Source of the DNA: Shinisaurus crocodilurus
Lineage: Eukaryota; Chordata; Lepidosauria; Squamata; Shinisauridae
Direction of reading: 5' to 3'
Length of the DNA: 64,000 nucleotides
Assembly: GCA_021292165.1 (NCBI GenBank)
Contig: CM037878.1
Span: forward strand, 257,163,921 to 257,227,920
The notes below the pieces were generated by a model. The model saw nothing but the letters and a program-made list of their open reading frames with translations. It was not told where the DNA came from and searched no databases. Shown here in pieces: positions 43,380-54,144 of this stretch. Position 1 is the stretch's first letter, and each line of letters opens with the position of its first letter. Made by a program: the position numbers and the translations under genes.

Positions 43380-43521
43380 GCTATTTTATAACTAGCCAGA
43401 ACTACCATGGCAGCCATTTTGTGAACTGAGAGGCCCTCCATGGCAACCATGTTGTAAGAGTGTCCAGAACACTCTCAAAATTCCAAGAGTGCCCACCAAC
43501 CCAAAAGGTTGGAGATCCCTG
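43380..43521. mobile_element. Fragment of the hAT family at 18899-19326
   Basis: Ends AAAAGGTTGGAGATCCCTG, the inverse of the 18899 start, and carries ACCATGGCAGCCATTTTGTG-type sequence like the GGCTCCCACAG/GCAACTGCCATGTGG stretch of that copy. Confidence 0.5.
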
Positions 43522-43683
43522 GTGTAGGAGAATCAGGTGTTTGTTTTTTAGTGCTTGGTAAATTAAATTTTCTCGCAACAGACGCACAAACATGAGGAAA
43601 GCAATCAGGATCCCCCAATAACCGAGTAACCGCTGTGCTACTTTTAATAAAACCCACTAAGTAATAGTTGTAAATTTTTATTT

Positions 43684-43728
43684 AAAAAGAAAGAAAGAAA
43701 GAAAAAGAAAAAAGAAAAGAAAAGAAAA
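43684..43728. repeat. AAAG microsatellite
   Basis: Imperfect AAAG/AAAAG repeats. Confidence 0.9.
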
Positions 43729-44271
43729 ATACCATCTGCAAAGGCCCTTTATATCAGATGTAAGGGGAATCTTACTTATAAAAATGAGTCTGGAGTAACC
43801 TTCAGAACCAATTCAGCATCTTATCTCCATTTGGCAGTGGGTGGGGGGCGACGTATCACAATGTATTTAATGCACTGTGCTGAACTTGTGCTGGGCCAGT
43901 CTAGGGCAAATTTCATCCACATGATAGTACAGCATGGCACTTTTTCAGAATGCAATCTTATCAGTTACTAGTACCACCCCCCACCAGTTAGTGTTGACAA
44001 TATGAAGGATCTTGTACAGAATGCAAAAGTGACATGGCCCCAACCTGAAGAGTTAATACTCTAAGTATGATGGACAGGACAAAGGTCAAGAAGAGGACAG
44101 AGTGTGAAAAAAAAGTAGCTAATGAGTGAAATAAAAACAAGGAAGGGCACTACAGGTCACAGCTCGACCTCATGGTCACAAATGCTTCTGTGGTGTATTA
44201 CTCCCCTAAGTGTCATTTACCGGTAATTTCTTACAAAACTGGCAAGTACACTGTGGGGACCCATGGTAGGG
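43729..44271. other. No recognisable feature
   Basis: Intergenic sequence with no supported gene or repeat. Confidence 0.5.
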
Positions 44272-44527
44272 ATGTATGAGAAATTCATCTCAGTTTGTTT
44301 TTTATCAGGATTTACCCAGTTCACCTTCTGGACTGAACACGGACTCAGACGCAATCTGCAGTCGAAGTCTGTACATTTCTGAGCTAGCATGCTATGTGAT
44401 TTGCGGACCGAAACAAATGCGTTCTACAGCATGCGTACATTTGAAAAATGCACATGGAAAAATGCATACATTTGAAAAATGCACACAAATACACTTTAAT
44501 CAATGGGAGAACAATGCATACATTTCA
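44272..44527. mobile_element. hAT-like TAGGGATG family fragment
   Basis: Starts TAGGGATGTATGAGAAATTC as in the internal start at 12192. Repeats of ATACATTTGAAAAATGCACA fill the middle. The right end is missing. Confidence 0.5.
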
Positions 44528-44630
44528 AAGATGTGCACCGTTGAGGAGGAGGAGGCTCATGTATGCCACCTTGGGCTCCTTAAAGGAAAGCCAGGATATA
44601 AATGTAACAAACAAATAAATAAATAAAACT
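44528..44630 (+). mobile_element. Sauria-type SINE 3' fragment
   Basis: GGAGGAGGAGGCTCATGTATG, CCACCTTGGGCTCCTTAAAG and GGATATAAATGTAAC with AAATA repeats match the 3' half of the full SINE at 61373-61625. Confidence 0.65.
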
Positions 44631-44642
44631 AAGGTAAGTATA

Positions 44643-44790
44643 TATATTGGTCCCAGGATATGGTCTGAAGGCACATGAGGCAGCCTCCATGCTGAAGCTA
44701 AGCAGCTCTGGGTCTGGTCAGTGCTTGGAGGGGAGACCACCTGGGAACTGCATGTAGCCCCCTTGAGTTCCATGATGGAAGAAAGGTTGA
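44643..44790 (+). mobile_element. 5S-rRNA-derived SINE with Sauria-type tail
   Basis: GCTGAAGCTAAGCAGCTCTG, GGTCTGGTCAGTGCTTGGAG and GGGAGACCACCTGGGAAC follow the 3' two-thirds of 5S rRNA. CCTTGAGTTCCATGATGG and AAGAAAGG then match the tail of the tRNA-headed SINE at 61373. It stops where the LINE at 44791 begins. Confidence 0.75.
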
Positions 44791-47045
44791 AGTTGGCGTT
44801 GAAGGATAATTTTTTCAATGCTAGTAGTCTTTGCTTCTTCCAGTACACTGACATTTGTTCGCCTATCTTCCCAAGTAATTCGCAGGATTTTCCGGAGGCA
44901 ACGTTGATGAAATCTTTCAAGGAGGTGGAAGTGACGTTTATAGATAGTCCATGTTTCGCAGGCATACAATAAAGTTGGTAATACAATGGCTTCATAAACC
45001 AGTGTTTTGGTCTTCTTACAAATATCCCGATCCTCGAACACTCTATGTTTCATTCGAGAAAACGCGGCACTTGCGGAGCTCAGACGATGCTGGATTTCAC
45101 TGTCGATGTTAGCTGTAACAGAAAGATAGCTGCCAAGATAGAGAAAATGATCGACATTTTCCAGTATTGTCCCGCCAAGCTGGATAGATGGCATCACCAA
45201 AGGGTTAGCTTGCACTTGCTGATGAAGCACTTTGGTTTTTTTGATGTTAAGTGAGAGACCAAGTTTTCCGTATGCTTCTGCAAAAGCATTTAGGATAGTT
45301 TGGAGATCATCCTCTGAATGTGCGGAGACCACATTATCATCAGCATACTGAAGTTCCAAAACGGAGGTTGTAATTACCTTACTTTTTGCTTTCAGCCTGC
45401 TGAGATTAAAAAGCTTTCCATCAGTTCGATATATAATTCCCACACCAGTGGGAAGTTTCCCCTCGACAAGATGTAAAATCATGGCGATGAAAATGGCAAA
45501 TAATGTTGGGGCAATAACACATCCCTGTTTAACACCTGATCCCACTTTAAATGGAGCACCATGAGAGCCGTTGTTGTCCAAGACCGTAGCCATCATGTTG
45601 TCATGGAGAAGTCGCAAGATATTCACAAATTTATTGGGGCATCCAATTTTCATAAGGATAGTCCAGAGAGCTGTTCGGTCTACAGTATCAAAGGCCTTAG
45701 CAAGATCAATAAATGCCATATAAAGGGGTTGATTTTGCTCCCGGCATTTTTCTTGGAGCTGACGTGCAGTAAAAATCATGTCTACTGTCCCTCTAGAGGG
45801 GCGGAAACAAGTTTGAGTTTCAGGGAGGATCTCTTCTGAAATAGATAGAAGACGGTTTGGGAGAATCATGGCAAATATTTTACCTGCGGTAGCTAAGAGA
45901 GAAATGCCCCAATAATTTCCACAGTCTGTTCTATCACCTTTCTTAAAGAGGGTGATAATTATGGCATCCCTGAAGTTTTCTGGGATTTCTTCTCTTACCC
46001 AGATTTTTTCGATGAGTTTATGAAGATGTTGTACAAGTTTGGGGGCCCCTTCTTTAAAGTTTTCAGCAGGAATCCCATCTGGTCCACTAGCTTTGTTATT
46101 CTTCATTTGATTAATGGCTTTTTTTACTTCATCCAAAGTGGGGAGTATTGCAAGTTCCTCTCTAATTTGTTTTTGCGGGATTTGCAAAAAAATCTCATTA
46201 TCCACCTTAGATTTACTATTTAAAAGGTCATAATAATGCTCTTTCCAACGCAGTGCAATAGACTCTTTGTCTTTTAAGAGTTTGGTGGCATCTTTTGATT
46301 GTAAAGGGTTTGTACCATAGGTTTTTGGTCCATAAATGGCCCTTGTGGCCTTAAAAAAGCCCCGTGCATCATGAGATTCTGCAAGTTGTTGAATTTCTTG
46401 AGCTTTCTTTTTCCACCAGGCGTTCTTAAGTTCTCTTGTTCTTCTTCGGACCTCAGCCTTTGCACTAGCATAGATTTTTTTTCTTGGCAGCGCAGTTAAT
46501 ATCATTTTGCCATATTTGGAAGGCTTTCCTTTTTTGGTCAATTATATATTTAATCTCATTATCATTTTCATCAAACCAATCCTGATGTTTCTTAGTTTCG
46601 TATCCAATAGTTTGTTCACAAGCTGCAGGAATGGAGGTTTTCAGCTTAGACCAATGGTCCTCAATGTTGTCAGGAGGTTCCGTAGGTAGATGTTCCTTAA
46701 GAAGTGATTGAAGACGAGTTTGCTTAATAGGATCTTGAAGGGCGTGGATGTTCATTTTACGCCTTGGTTTCCTTCCTTGAAGCCTACGTTGGGGAGCAAT
46801 GTTGATAACCATAGTGGACCGGATTAGTCGGTGGTCTGTCCAGCAGTCGTTGGCACTCACCATGGCCCTAGTAAGAAGTACATCGCATCGCGGCAATCTC
46901 TAACATGGACTATTACATAATCCAGAAGATGCCAGTGCTTTGACCGTGGGTGCTGCCATGATGTTTTAAACTTATTCTTTTGTCGAAAGAGCGTGTTTGT
47001 GATAGTGAGATTATGCTCTGCACATATAGACAAAAGGTAAGACAC
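44791..47045 (-). pseudogene. RTE-type LINE ORF2: partial endonuclease and reverse transcriptase
   Basis: On the minus strand the first segment (47045-46465, in two overlapping frames) encodes the end of an APE-type endonuclease, with CAEHNLTITNTLF, HWHLLDYVIV and WTDHRLI. A frameshift at the T8 run 46475-46482 leads into an open frame (46541 down to about 44791, roughly 580 codons) without stops. Reverse transcriptase landmarks are SGPDGIPAE (residue about 152), FIDLAKAFDTV (277), GVKQGCVIAPTLF (336) and the catalytic YADD (399-402; 45336-45347), followed by CETWTIYKRH and CLRKILRITW. It resembles the vertebrate LINE proteins annotated as craniofacial development protein 2-like (RTE group); clade assignment is tentative. 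The 5' part and 3' end are missing. Confidence 0.85.
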
Positions 47046-48738
47046 TTTATAGACTCCCTATGGCAGGTACACATAGTAGACAAATGGTCAAAAATACATG
47101 CATGGTTTTCTCACAAGACAGGTCCACCTGCCATTTTTGTAAAGTGGCAAAACAAACAAGCTACACTCATCTTATACTCATTTACACTCATTTTACAGAG
47201 GCTGGAGGTTGAAGGCCTTATCCCAGGAATTAGAATTGAAGTAAATTCGAAGTTGACATTGAGAGTGTGAACAAACCTTGTCTTTCTAAAAGTCACCCGC
47301 ACTGGATTCCTGATAAGCACCTGTGCCCAGGTGCTTACCTAGGAAAGAGAAGGTTCAAAATAATGGATGCCACCTATCTTGCCTGTGTCTTTGTCACCTT
47401 TTTGCAGTCGCTCTCTCCAGCATCATTCTGGGGCTTGAATCTTCTTCAAATGCATCCATGCTCGCTTTCCTGTGGTTTTATTTCTAATGTTTGCAGGAGC
47501 AGTGCTTCCTTTCTCCAATTGCAAGGAAATGCTCTGGACTAAGAATTCATCAGCAGGTTTAATTCTATTACCAGAGGCTTGAATCAGAATAAAGGATTTT
47601 TATCACACACACTGCATATGTTAATTGGTTTACCTAGTGCCAGGAGGTTTGTGTTATCACTAACTACTGCATTGTGAATGACCACCGTGTGGTTGCCACT
47701 TTCTGTATTTAATTTCCTTCTGACCTCACGGTTTAAAATTCTTTCCCCACCACCACTATATAAACCTGAAACTCTCCATAATACTCTGTGCATCTGATGA
47801 AGTGGTCAAGTGGCTTATATGTTTGTCTCGACGGTGCCACGAGACTCTTATTTTGCAGTAAGAGAAAAAGAAGGTTCAACTGTGGGCGTCAGTAGCACCT
47901 GACAATAATTCAGGGTATGTGTGACGAGTGAGCAGAGCCCTAACGAAGTCTGTGTCAGCCCTCACAGAAATGACTTTGGCAGCCAGAACGAAAGCCATTT
48001 AACCATGTCAAACATTTTCTGCTAAGGGGGGGGGGGGGAGAGACATGAAATCAGCTCTGTCACTGAAAGAATGGCAATAGAAGCGTTCCCAAAGGCTCCT
48101 CCTCCTTGAGGCACAATGGGAAACTGGGGCAGAGGTTGACATCTAGTGGTGACAAACACTGCAGGGATTACACACCACTTGGAGCCCAGAGAATGCATAA
48201 GGATTAGCGATGCCACAGGGCTACCATCTTGCTCTGTTCGTTCGGCCAAGAAGATCTCTGTGAAAGGGCTCACAAACAAAACCCGTTTTACCCTCCAGAC
48301 TGAGTCACCATGAACTGTGCCGACCTACTTTGACTCTGAAGCAGTTCAGACCCACTGATGAAAGCAGCTGAGGCAGTTGCTTCTCAGAAGGCAACCTTTT
48401 TTCTTTTCTTTTTTTACAGACAAAGCACTTCTGGCCTTGTTGTGAGCTGGGTGGACTTGTTCTGCAACTTGTTCCCCCTTTTAGATCTCCTAAAGGCTTT
48501 GAGGTGGCCTGGACATCAATGAGCGACAAGGGACGCTACTAGTAAGCACAGTTCCTCACAGCAGGAAACACTTCCAGAGTGTTCCTTGAGGGTGCAAACT
48601 GGTTTTGCCTGATCTGATAAACTTGCTAACAAAATGTGGGTCAGTGGGGAAGCAATTTTTGAGTGCAAGGGGAACTAATGTTGCTTTCTTCCAACTGGGG
48701 GGGGGGGGGGCACCAACAAGAGAGAAAGGCACAAATTA
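47046..48738. other. Mostly unassigned; dispersed repeat scrap and G-run
   Basis: GAAGTGGTCAAGTGGCTTAT and GCCACGAGACTCTTATTTTG (about 47797-47855) echo the unclassified repeat at 30746. A G13-type run is near 48026-48038. Nothing else is recognised. Confidence 0.45.
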
Positions 48739-49004
48739 TGTCAAAAAACCAGGAGAGAAAATATTCTCAGGTGCTTGAAAAAGCTTTCATAAGCCCAACA
48801 CGTTTTGGAAAGATACTTCCTTCTTCAGGGGCCACACCCTTCTCTACATATAGTCTGAAACAGAAGAAATATCAGCAAGATTTTCCAAAATATATGTGGA
48901 CAAAGATGAGCGGCCCCTGAAGAAGGAAATACCTTTCCAAAATGCGTTGGACTCATGAAAGCATTTTCAGGCACCTGAGAATATCTTCTCTCCCTTTTTT
49001 GACA
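48739..49004. repeat. Foldback repeat with about 94-nt arms
   Basis: The left arm 48739-48833 and the right arm 48912-49004 pair as inverted repeats around 78 nt. Matching pieces include TGTCAAAAAACC with its inverse at the far end, ATTCTCAGGTGCTTGAAAA with CAGGCACCTGAGAATAT, and TCCTTCTTCAGGGGCC with GGCCCCTGAAGAAGGA. Confidence 0.88.
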
Positions 49005-49079
49005 TTTCTTCCAACAAGCACAGTACAAGGAGCTGCGAAGGGCTTTGCGTGCATGTGCGTTTTCAGTTTTTTTGGCATG

Positions 49080-49262
49080 CTTTTAATTTGCCAGGTTAAT
49101 GTGATTTTATTGAAGTCTGTATTTTATCTGCCATGTCTGTCTCTGTTCTGTTATTATAGTTGCTGTATTTTACTACTGTGATTTTAATTATTGTAAGCCT
49201 CCTTGAGTAACACTTGTATATTAGAAAGGTGTGGTATATAACTCTTTATACTCGACAAATAA
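49080..49262 (+). mobile_element. LINE 3' tail
   Basis: TTGTAAGCCTCCTTGAGTAA and AGAAAGGTGTGGTATATAAC resemble L2/RTE-type 3' ends. Only the tail remains. Confidence 0.5.
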
Positions 49263-49326
49263 CCAAAGTGTGCACAAGCTTCTCGTACATCTAAATGGGC
49301 TCTTTGGGTCTCAATCTTGTGATTTA

Positions 49327-49445
49327 GGGAGCAATCCTATGCACAGAAAAAAGTCCTACAACTCCCAGCATTCTACAGCCACCTGGCTGGGGAATGCTGG
49401 GAGTTGTAGGACTTTTTTCTGTCCAACGTGCATAGGATTGCACCC
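49327..49445. mobile_element. Harbinger-like MITE H1
   Basis: Starts GGGAGCAATCCTATGCAC and ends GTGCATAGGATTGCACCC, with TTA on both sides. The inner arms AAAGTCCTACAACTCCCAGC and GCTGGGAGTTGTAGGACTTT are almost perfect. Confidence 0.88.
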
Positions 49446-50809
49446 TTAATAGTCTTCATTAGAAAGACACAAAATACATTTGCATTTTGCATGCATTCTT
49501 TGTGAACTTTGCAGGCCCTTTTATCCTATGGGGTTAGCAGCTGCAAGGGCCTATCTTTTGGACTGAGGAGATGCAGACTTAACTCAGATCCTTGCAGAGT
49601 TTCCCTCACTTGGCCAGAAACATTGAAAGAAGAACTATTGAAATTTTATGCACCCACTCCCTCTGCCCTGCATACCTGGTTTTCTGAGAATTGAGCATCC
49701 ATATTTATGAGATTTTCTCATTTATAAATACAATGTGTATCTGGGCACAGGAGTAGGGAAGGACGATGGATATAAACCAGGGCAGGCCTGGCCTACCTAA
49801 TTATTTTAAAGGGTGTGTCCAGCCCACCTAGTAGTTGTGGTGGATGATGATTTCATCCTAATGAAACCTATCTTGCGACGTAACAAACAAACCATCATGG
49901 TTTTCCAGTGGAGAGACGGTCCAGATCAAAGCAGACTTTCCTCAGCTGAAGCTCTTGCTTGACTCGTTTTTCCATTGTCTGCATCAGTGTGGCTCAGCTT
50001 GCATTCACCAAGCTTTTGGACTTTACTAAGGTGTTGAAGGGTGAGTGATACTCAGGTGCTTACTCTGAATGAAGTGAACCAATCAGTGAATCAGCAAAGG
50101 CAGTTTCAGTGCATCTCTGTGACAGAGGTCATGAGCAGGGCTACTAACATATCTGAGGGGGAAAGGTGTTTTGCAAATTTGCAAATCACATATGAGTATT
50201 CATTTCCTTTTATAACGTTTTGAATTACAAAGTGTGTCCTTTTAGAACTTTTACTTCAATTAATTCACTTTGGCACCCTCAACACTGTTTAACTAAATGT
50301 CAGTGACTCTGATTGCATTTAATTTGCTTCTGCTACTTCTATAAAATCAAAGCAGACCTTCTGTGCCTGTTGAAGAAGCGCATGATGCTCTTACATGGAC
50401 ATACCCCCAAAACCTGAATTACTTGAAGGTTTCGAGTGCAGCCTGAGCAAGGCATGGGTTATTTAAATAAAGGTTCAGAACACGAATTTCATGAATAACA
50501 AATAATCTATTGTGAATTCATGAATGCAGCATATGAATTATTAATGAGCATGTTGAAAAAGTGGCATTTAAAATTTAACCGCTATCAAATTATAATATAC
50601 TTCTGAGTAATGAACTGACAAAATCTTTGCAAATTGTGAACCCCTCTCAAAAAGATCAGAAGAACTATTCTGTCCCATATTAATTTTAAAAAATACACCT
50701 AGCTATAGGTTTTATAAATTTTATTTTTCTTATTTCTCTTTTCTAGAGTGACTCTTGTGCTGCTAACATATATTAATTAGATTATTACAAAAATATTCAA
50801 CTCATTACG
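49446..50809. other. No recognisable feature
   Basis: Intergenic sequence with no supported gene or repeat. Confidence 0.5.
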
Positions 50810-51240
50810 AGCGTTCACACCTAGCGCTAAATGAGCAGGAAGGAGCCTGAACAAAGCCTCGGGGCTCACACACTTCCCCCATCCTCTCTCTCCCCACTCT
50901 CCTGTGTGACTGGAAGGAGGAATAAACCGGAATTCAATTTCAGTTTAGCAAATTCCTGGCTTGTCATTATGTGCAAACCAGGAATTGTAGTTTAAAAGAA
51001 AGTCTAGTCAATTGCTAAATAAGTCAACAATAAACCCTGGGTGGTTTCGCTGGTTTGTTTAGCAAACTATAATTTATTATGAACCACAAACCAGGGATCT
51101 GAAATCTGGTTTATTCCTCCTCCTAGTTGCATGGGAGGAGCATGATGGGGGGAAGTGAAGTGAGCCTGGTGCTTCACATGAGCTCCTTTCTGCTCGTGCA
51201 TGTAGTGCTAAATTATGGTTTAGCGTTACATATGAACGCT
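50810..51240. mobile_element. 431-bp foldback MITE
   Basis: The left end AGCGTTCACACCTAGCGCTA and the inverted right end AGCGTTCATATGTAACGCTA match at about 17 of 22 positions. Homology continues inward through GGAGGAATAAACC (left near 50915, right inverted near 51105). There is no clear target duplication. Confidence 0.75.
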
Positions 51241-51282
51241 GCCATTGTCTCAAACTATTCAACATCTACATCGAGTCTGGAC

Positions 51283-51283
<1 letters not shown>

Positions 51284-51316
<33 letters not shown>
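51284..51316. repeat. CA microsatellite
   Basis: Uninterrupted CA run. Confidence 0.95.
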
Positions 51317-51317
<1 letters not shown>

Positions 51318-51404
51318 AGATTTTCAGCCGGGGACAAATGGAGTCAAAACCTCAGCCATTAAGAAAACTCAGCCTACTGAGAGCCAACTTTGACAGTTAG
51401 GGGT

Positions 51405-52106
51405 CAGGGATGTTGAAGAGTCCTTGGTCTCAAGTCACGAGTCGAGTCACGAGTCTTTGGACCCGAGTCTCGAGTCCGAGTCCTTGGTCCAAAATGGTGA
51501 CTCACGAGTCCCGAGTCACTCCCAAAGCTGACTCCATGAGTCCCTATTAAAAACAATGGTGTTTCCCCCCAACAAAATAAGGCTACTTCAGATGTGTGGC
51601 TTAAATAAATTCTAGGCACAAGTGTGCCTTTTTATCTCAAAACTCTGCCACTGATTTTGACAAGAACAGACCAGGCAGACAAACCCAAAATAACCAGGCA
51701 GGCAGAGGAGGCAGAGAACCCCAAATCAGGCAGGCAGAGGCGTTTGTCTTGGACAATTCAAACTGTGGAACTGGTTAAGAAGAGACCAGGCAGGCAGAGG
51801 AGGCAGGGAACCCCAAACAGGCAGGCAGAGGCAGCCAAACCCAAAATGTCTGAAAGGTTGCATTAGGAAAATGATTTTAAAAAATAAACTTGGATTGTTA
51901 CTGCAACTAGGTCCAGACAGCACCTGCAGGTGGCATCAAGCAGGGATGTTGACGAGTCCTTGGTCTCGAGTCCCGAGTCGAGTCTCGAGTCCCGAGTCGA
52001 GTCTCGAGTCCCATTAAAAATATTGGGACTCGAGTGCGACTCGAGTCACAGGGGGGACTCAGTCCGACTCACGAGTCGAGTCCTGGAGTCCGAGTCCCCA
52101 TCCCTG
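51405..52106. mobile_element. hAT element with GAGTC/GACTC arrays, copy 2
   Basis: 702 bp, starts CAGGGATGTTGAAGAGTC and ends GTCCCCATCCCTG, with TTAGGGGT duplicated exactly (51397-51404 and 52107-52114). It is the reverse-oriented homologue of 9877-10550. An extra internal start, CAGGGATGTTGACGAGTCC, at about 51943 suggests a local duplication of the end. TGACTCA at 51498-51504 matches AP-1. Confidence 0.92.
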
Positions 52107-52114
52107 TTAGGGGT

Positions 52115-52296
52115 ATCATGGCTACTAGAGTGTCAGAGTTGGAGCAAAGAGAGCTGGGTTCAAATCCCCACTTTGCTGCAAGGCTCACTGGGTAACCTTA
52201 GTGCAATCATTATCCCTCAGTCTCACCTACCTCACAGGGTTATTCTGAAGGCACCATCCTGAGTTCCTTGGAGAAAGGGTTGTATAAAAGTGTAAT

Positions 52297-52300
<4 letters not shown>
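52115..52300 (+). mobile_element. Sauria-like tRNA SINE, degraded
   Basis: GCTGGGTTCAAATCCCCAC (B box), GCTCACTGGGTAACCTTAG, CTCACCTACCTCACAGGG and TGAGTTCCTTGGAGAAAGG follow the order of the full element at 61373-61625. Confidence 0.75.

Positions 52301-52301
<1 letters not shown>

Positions 52302-52331
<30 letters not shown>
52302..52331. repeat. GA microsatellite at SINE 3' end
   Basis: GA repeats following the tail of the SINE. Confidence 0.9.
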
Positions 52332-52335
<4 letters not shown>

Positions 52336-52700
52336 GAACATTTTTCTAGTTTCTTATCCTTCTCAGGGGTAGAATTCTAACTCAGGAAAAATGTACTCCC
52401 CCCCCACCCAAATGATATGATATAACATTCTTCCCTTACCATTAAATAACTTGCTTGCCTACTCTTCATCAAAGTGAATGGACTGACAGTTCATACATTT
52501 CACCCAGCACATTACTCCTTGGGACCATCATTCAGCATTAAACTCCCAGGCCAAGAGTTGAGCCAAACAAACATAGCGGAAAAATGTGGAGGCATTCTGA
52601 AGCCTGCTGTAGTCTATTGAATGGGGTGGGTGTATGTCTGTATGTGCATATACAAATAAACATAAACTGAGATTTAACCTTGAATCATCACCCCCCCCCT
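52332..52700. other. No recognisable feature
   Basis: Intergenic sequence with no supported gene or repeat. Confidence 0.5.
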
Positions 52701-52708
52701 ACTCTGGG

Positions 52709-53054
52709 CAGGGCCGGTGTCAAGGGAAGGTATGGTAGGGCACCTGCCGAGGGCACACACCCCAGCAGGGACCCACTGGCAAGAGCCCCCTGCTCCTCTT
52801 CCCCATCGCAACCTGCTTGTTCACCTGCCTCTCGCTGTGGCCCAGGCAACGGTGGTGGTGGTGAGGAGGAGCTGTAGATGCCTCCGCCTCCTTGCTCACT
52901 GGCTCTCTGCCTGTCACGCAAGCAAGTGGGAGCAATCAAGGGAAAGAAGAGGATGAGGAGCAATAGCATCTGGTGACCCAGTGGCAGTGGGAAGGTAGAC
53001 TCACTGAGGGATGGGGCTCCATTGAGGGTGTCTTGCCCAAAACCTGAAGCCGAT
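52709..53054. mobile_element. hAT-type element, CAGGGCCGGTG family
   Basis: Starts CAGGGCCGGTGTCAAGG. ACTCTGGG is present on both sides (52701-52708 and 53055-53062). The right terminus has decayed. The interior is GC-rich with open frames on both strands that show no domain. Confidence 0.75.
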
Positions 53055-53287
53055 ACTCTGGGTTTTGAAGCCAAAACCTAAGAGGAAGGTTATATAATAG
53101 TCTCCTTCTTCCAAACTATTTTCCTGCCTTCTCTAAGTCCCACTGCAGTCCCCTCTTCTCTCTGCTTCCTCTGAAGCCGAAGCCATACCATGCAGCCATA
53201 CAAAACTCACTCTCAACACCAGCCCCACCAGCTTTCTTTCTGGGAAAGCGTCATAGTTGACCACTTAATTGCTGTCTTACTGTAATC

Positions 53288-53630
53288 CATGGGTGGGGAA
53301 CCTCAGCCTCAGGGTCCCAATCCAGCCCTCCAGGGTGGTTCCCCAGATGGCCACGCCTCCTTCCCGGACCACCTCCTTTCCCCCAACCACCAATTGTTTG
53401 GTGGCTTCCCGGCTTTGGTGCAGTTTTTCCCCATTCTAAAAGGTTGAAATGCCTCTCCTAAGGCTTAGTTACTGGCAGTAAAAGTGTTAAGCTACAACAT
53501 GCTGGCATTTTTGTATTTTTGCCCCTGCTCCTTTGCTTTTGGCCATGCCGACCACTGGAATGCAGGCCCCAAGAGCTTCTCTGAAACCTGAATTCAGCCC
53601 TCAGGGAGAAAGAGGTTTCCCACCCCTTTC
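53288..53630. mobile_element. hAT-B element, second copy
   Basis: Starts CATGGGTGGGGAACCTCAG and ends AGGTTTCCCACCCC. It matches 5751-6100 through TTTTTCCCCATTCTAAAAGG, AAGGCTTAGTTACTGGCAG and AAGCTACAACATGCTGGCA. Confidence 0.78.
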
Positions 53631-54049
53631 TCTTTCAACAAACCTCTATTTTCAGGGAAAGCTCTGATTTGTCTCTGTTGCCTTCCCAGATACCTTACGA
53701 GGGGACTCAGCATCCCAGACTTAACAATCTCAGTTATACCTACTTGGCTCCCTTTGTTTTGGTTACAAGGTGGTAGTTTGCCGGACCAACAGCAGAATAA
53801 AGCCAGGGTCACATTGGGAATGGTTCCCCTAGCACACCTTTGAGATAAATTCCCCCAGCATCTGTGCTCCGGAAGAGCTTATTACCTGAACATGGAGTAG
53901 TAGTCTATGGATGGGTTTAAAGAGATGCGTCCTGAACAAACATGGTAATGTAGACCTGCTGCCACTGCTGTACATTTAAAAGGAGCCAGATTTTTCTGCC
54001 ATGGAGATAAGTGGTGGGAACGGCTTCACCTATCATATTTCTCTGTGTT
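53631..54049. other. No recognisable feature
   Basis: Intergenic sequence with no supported gene or repeat. Confidence 0.5.
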
Positions 54050-54144
54050 AGATAAGAATATGAGAAGAGCCACGCTGGATCAGACCAAAGGCCTATCTAG
54101 TCCAGCATTCTGTTCACACAGGAGCTGCCTGTGGAAGCCCACTA
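54050..54144 (-). mobile_element. Dispersed repeat R1 fragment
   Basis: AAGAATATGAGAAGAGCCAC, GGATCAGACCAAAGGCC and AGTCCAGCATTCTGTTCAC are the reverse of the 35720-35885 copy. Confidence 0.65.

Noticed and set aside
48120..48160. CTCF-like site GACATCTAGTGGTGAC
   Set aside because: On the reverse strand it misses the GGC at the end of the core. Too weak compared with 63215.
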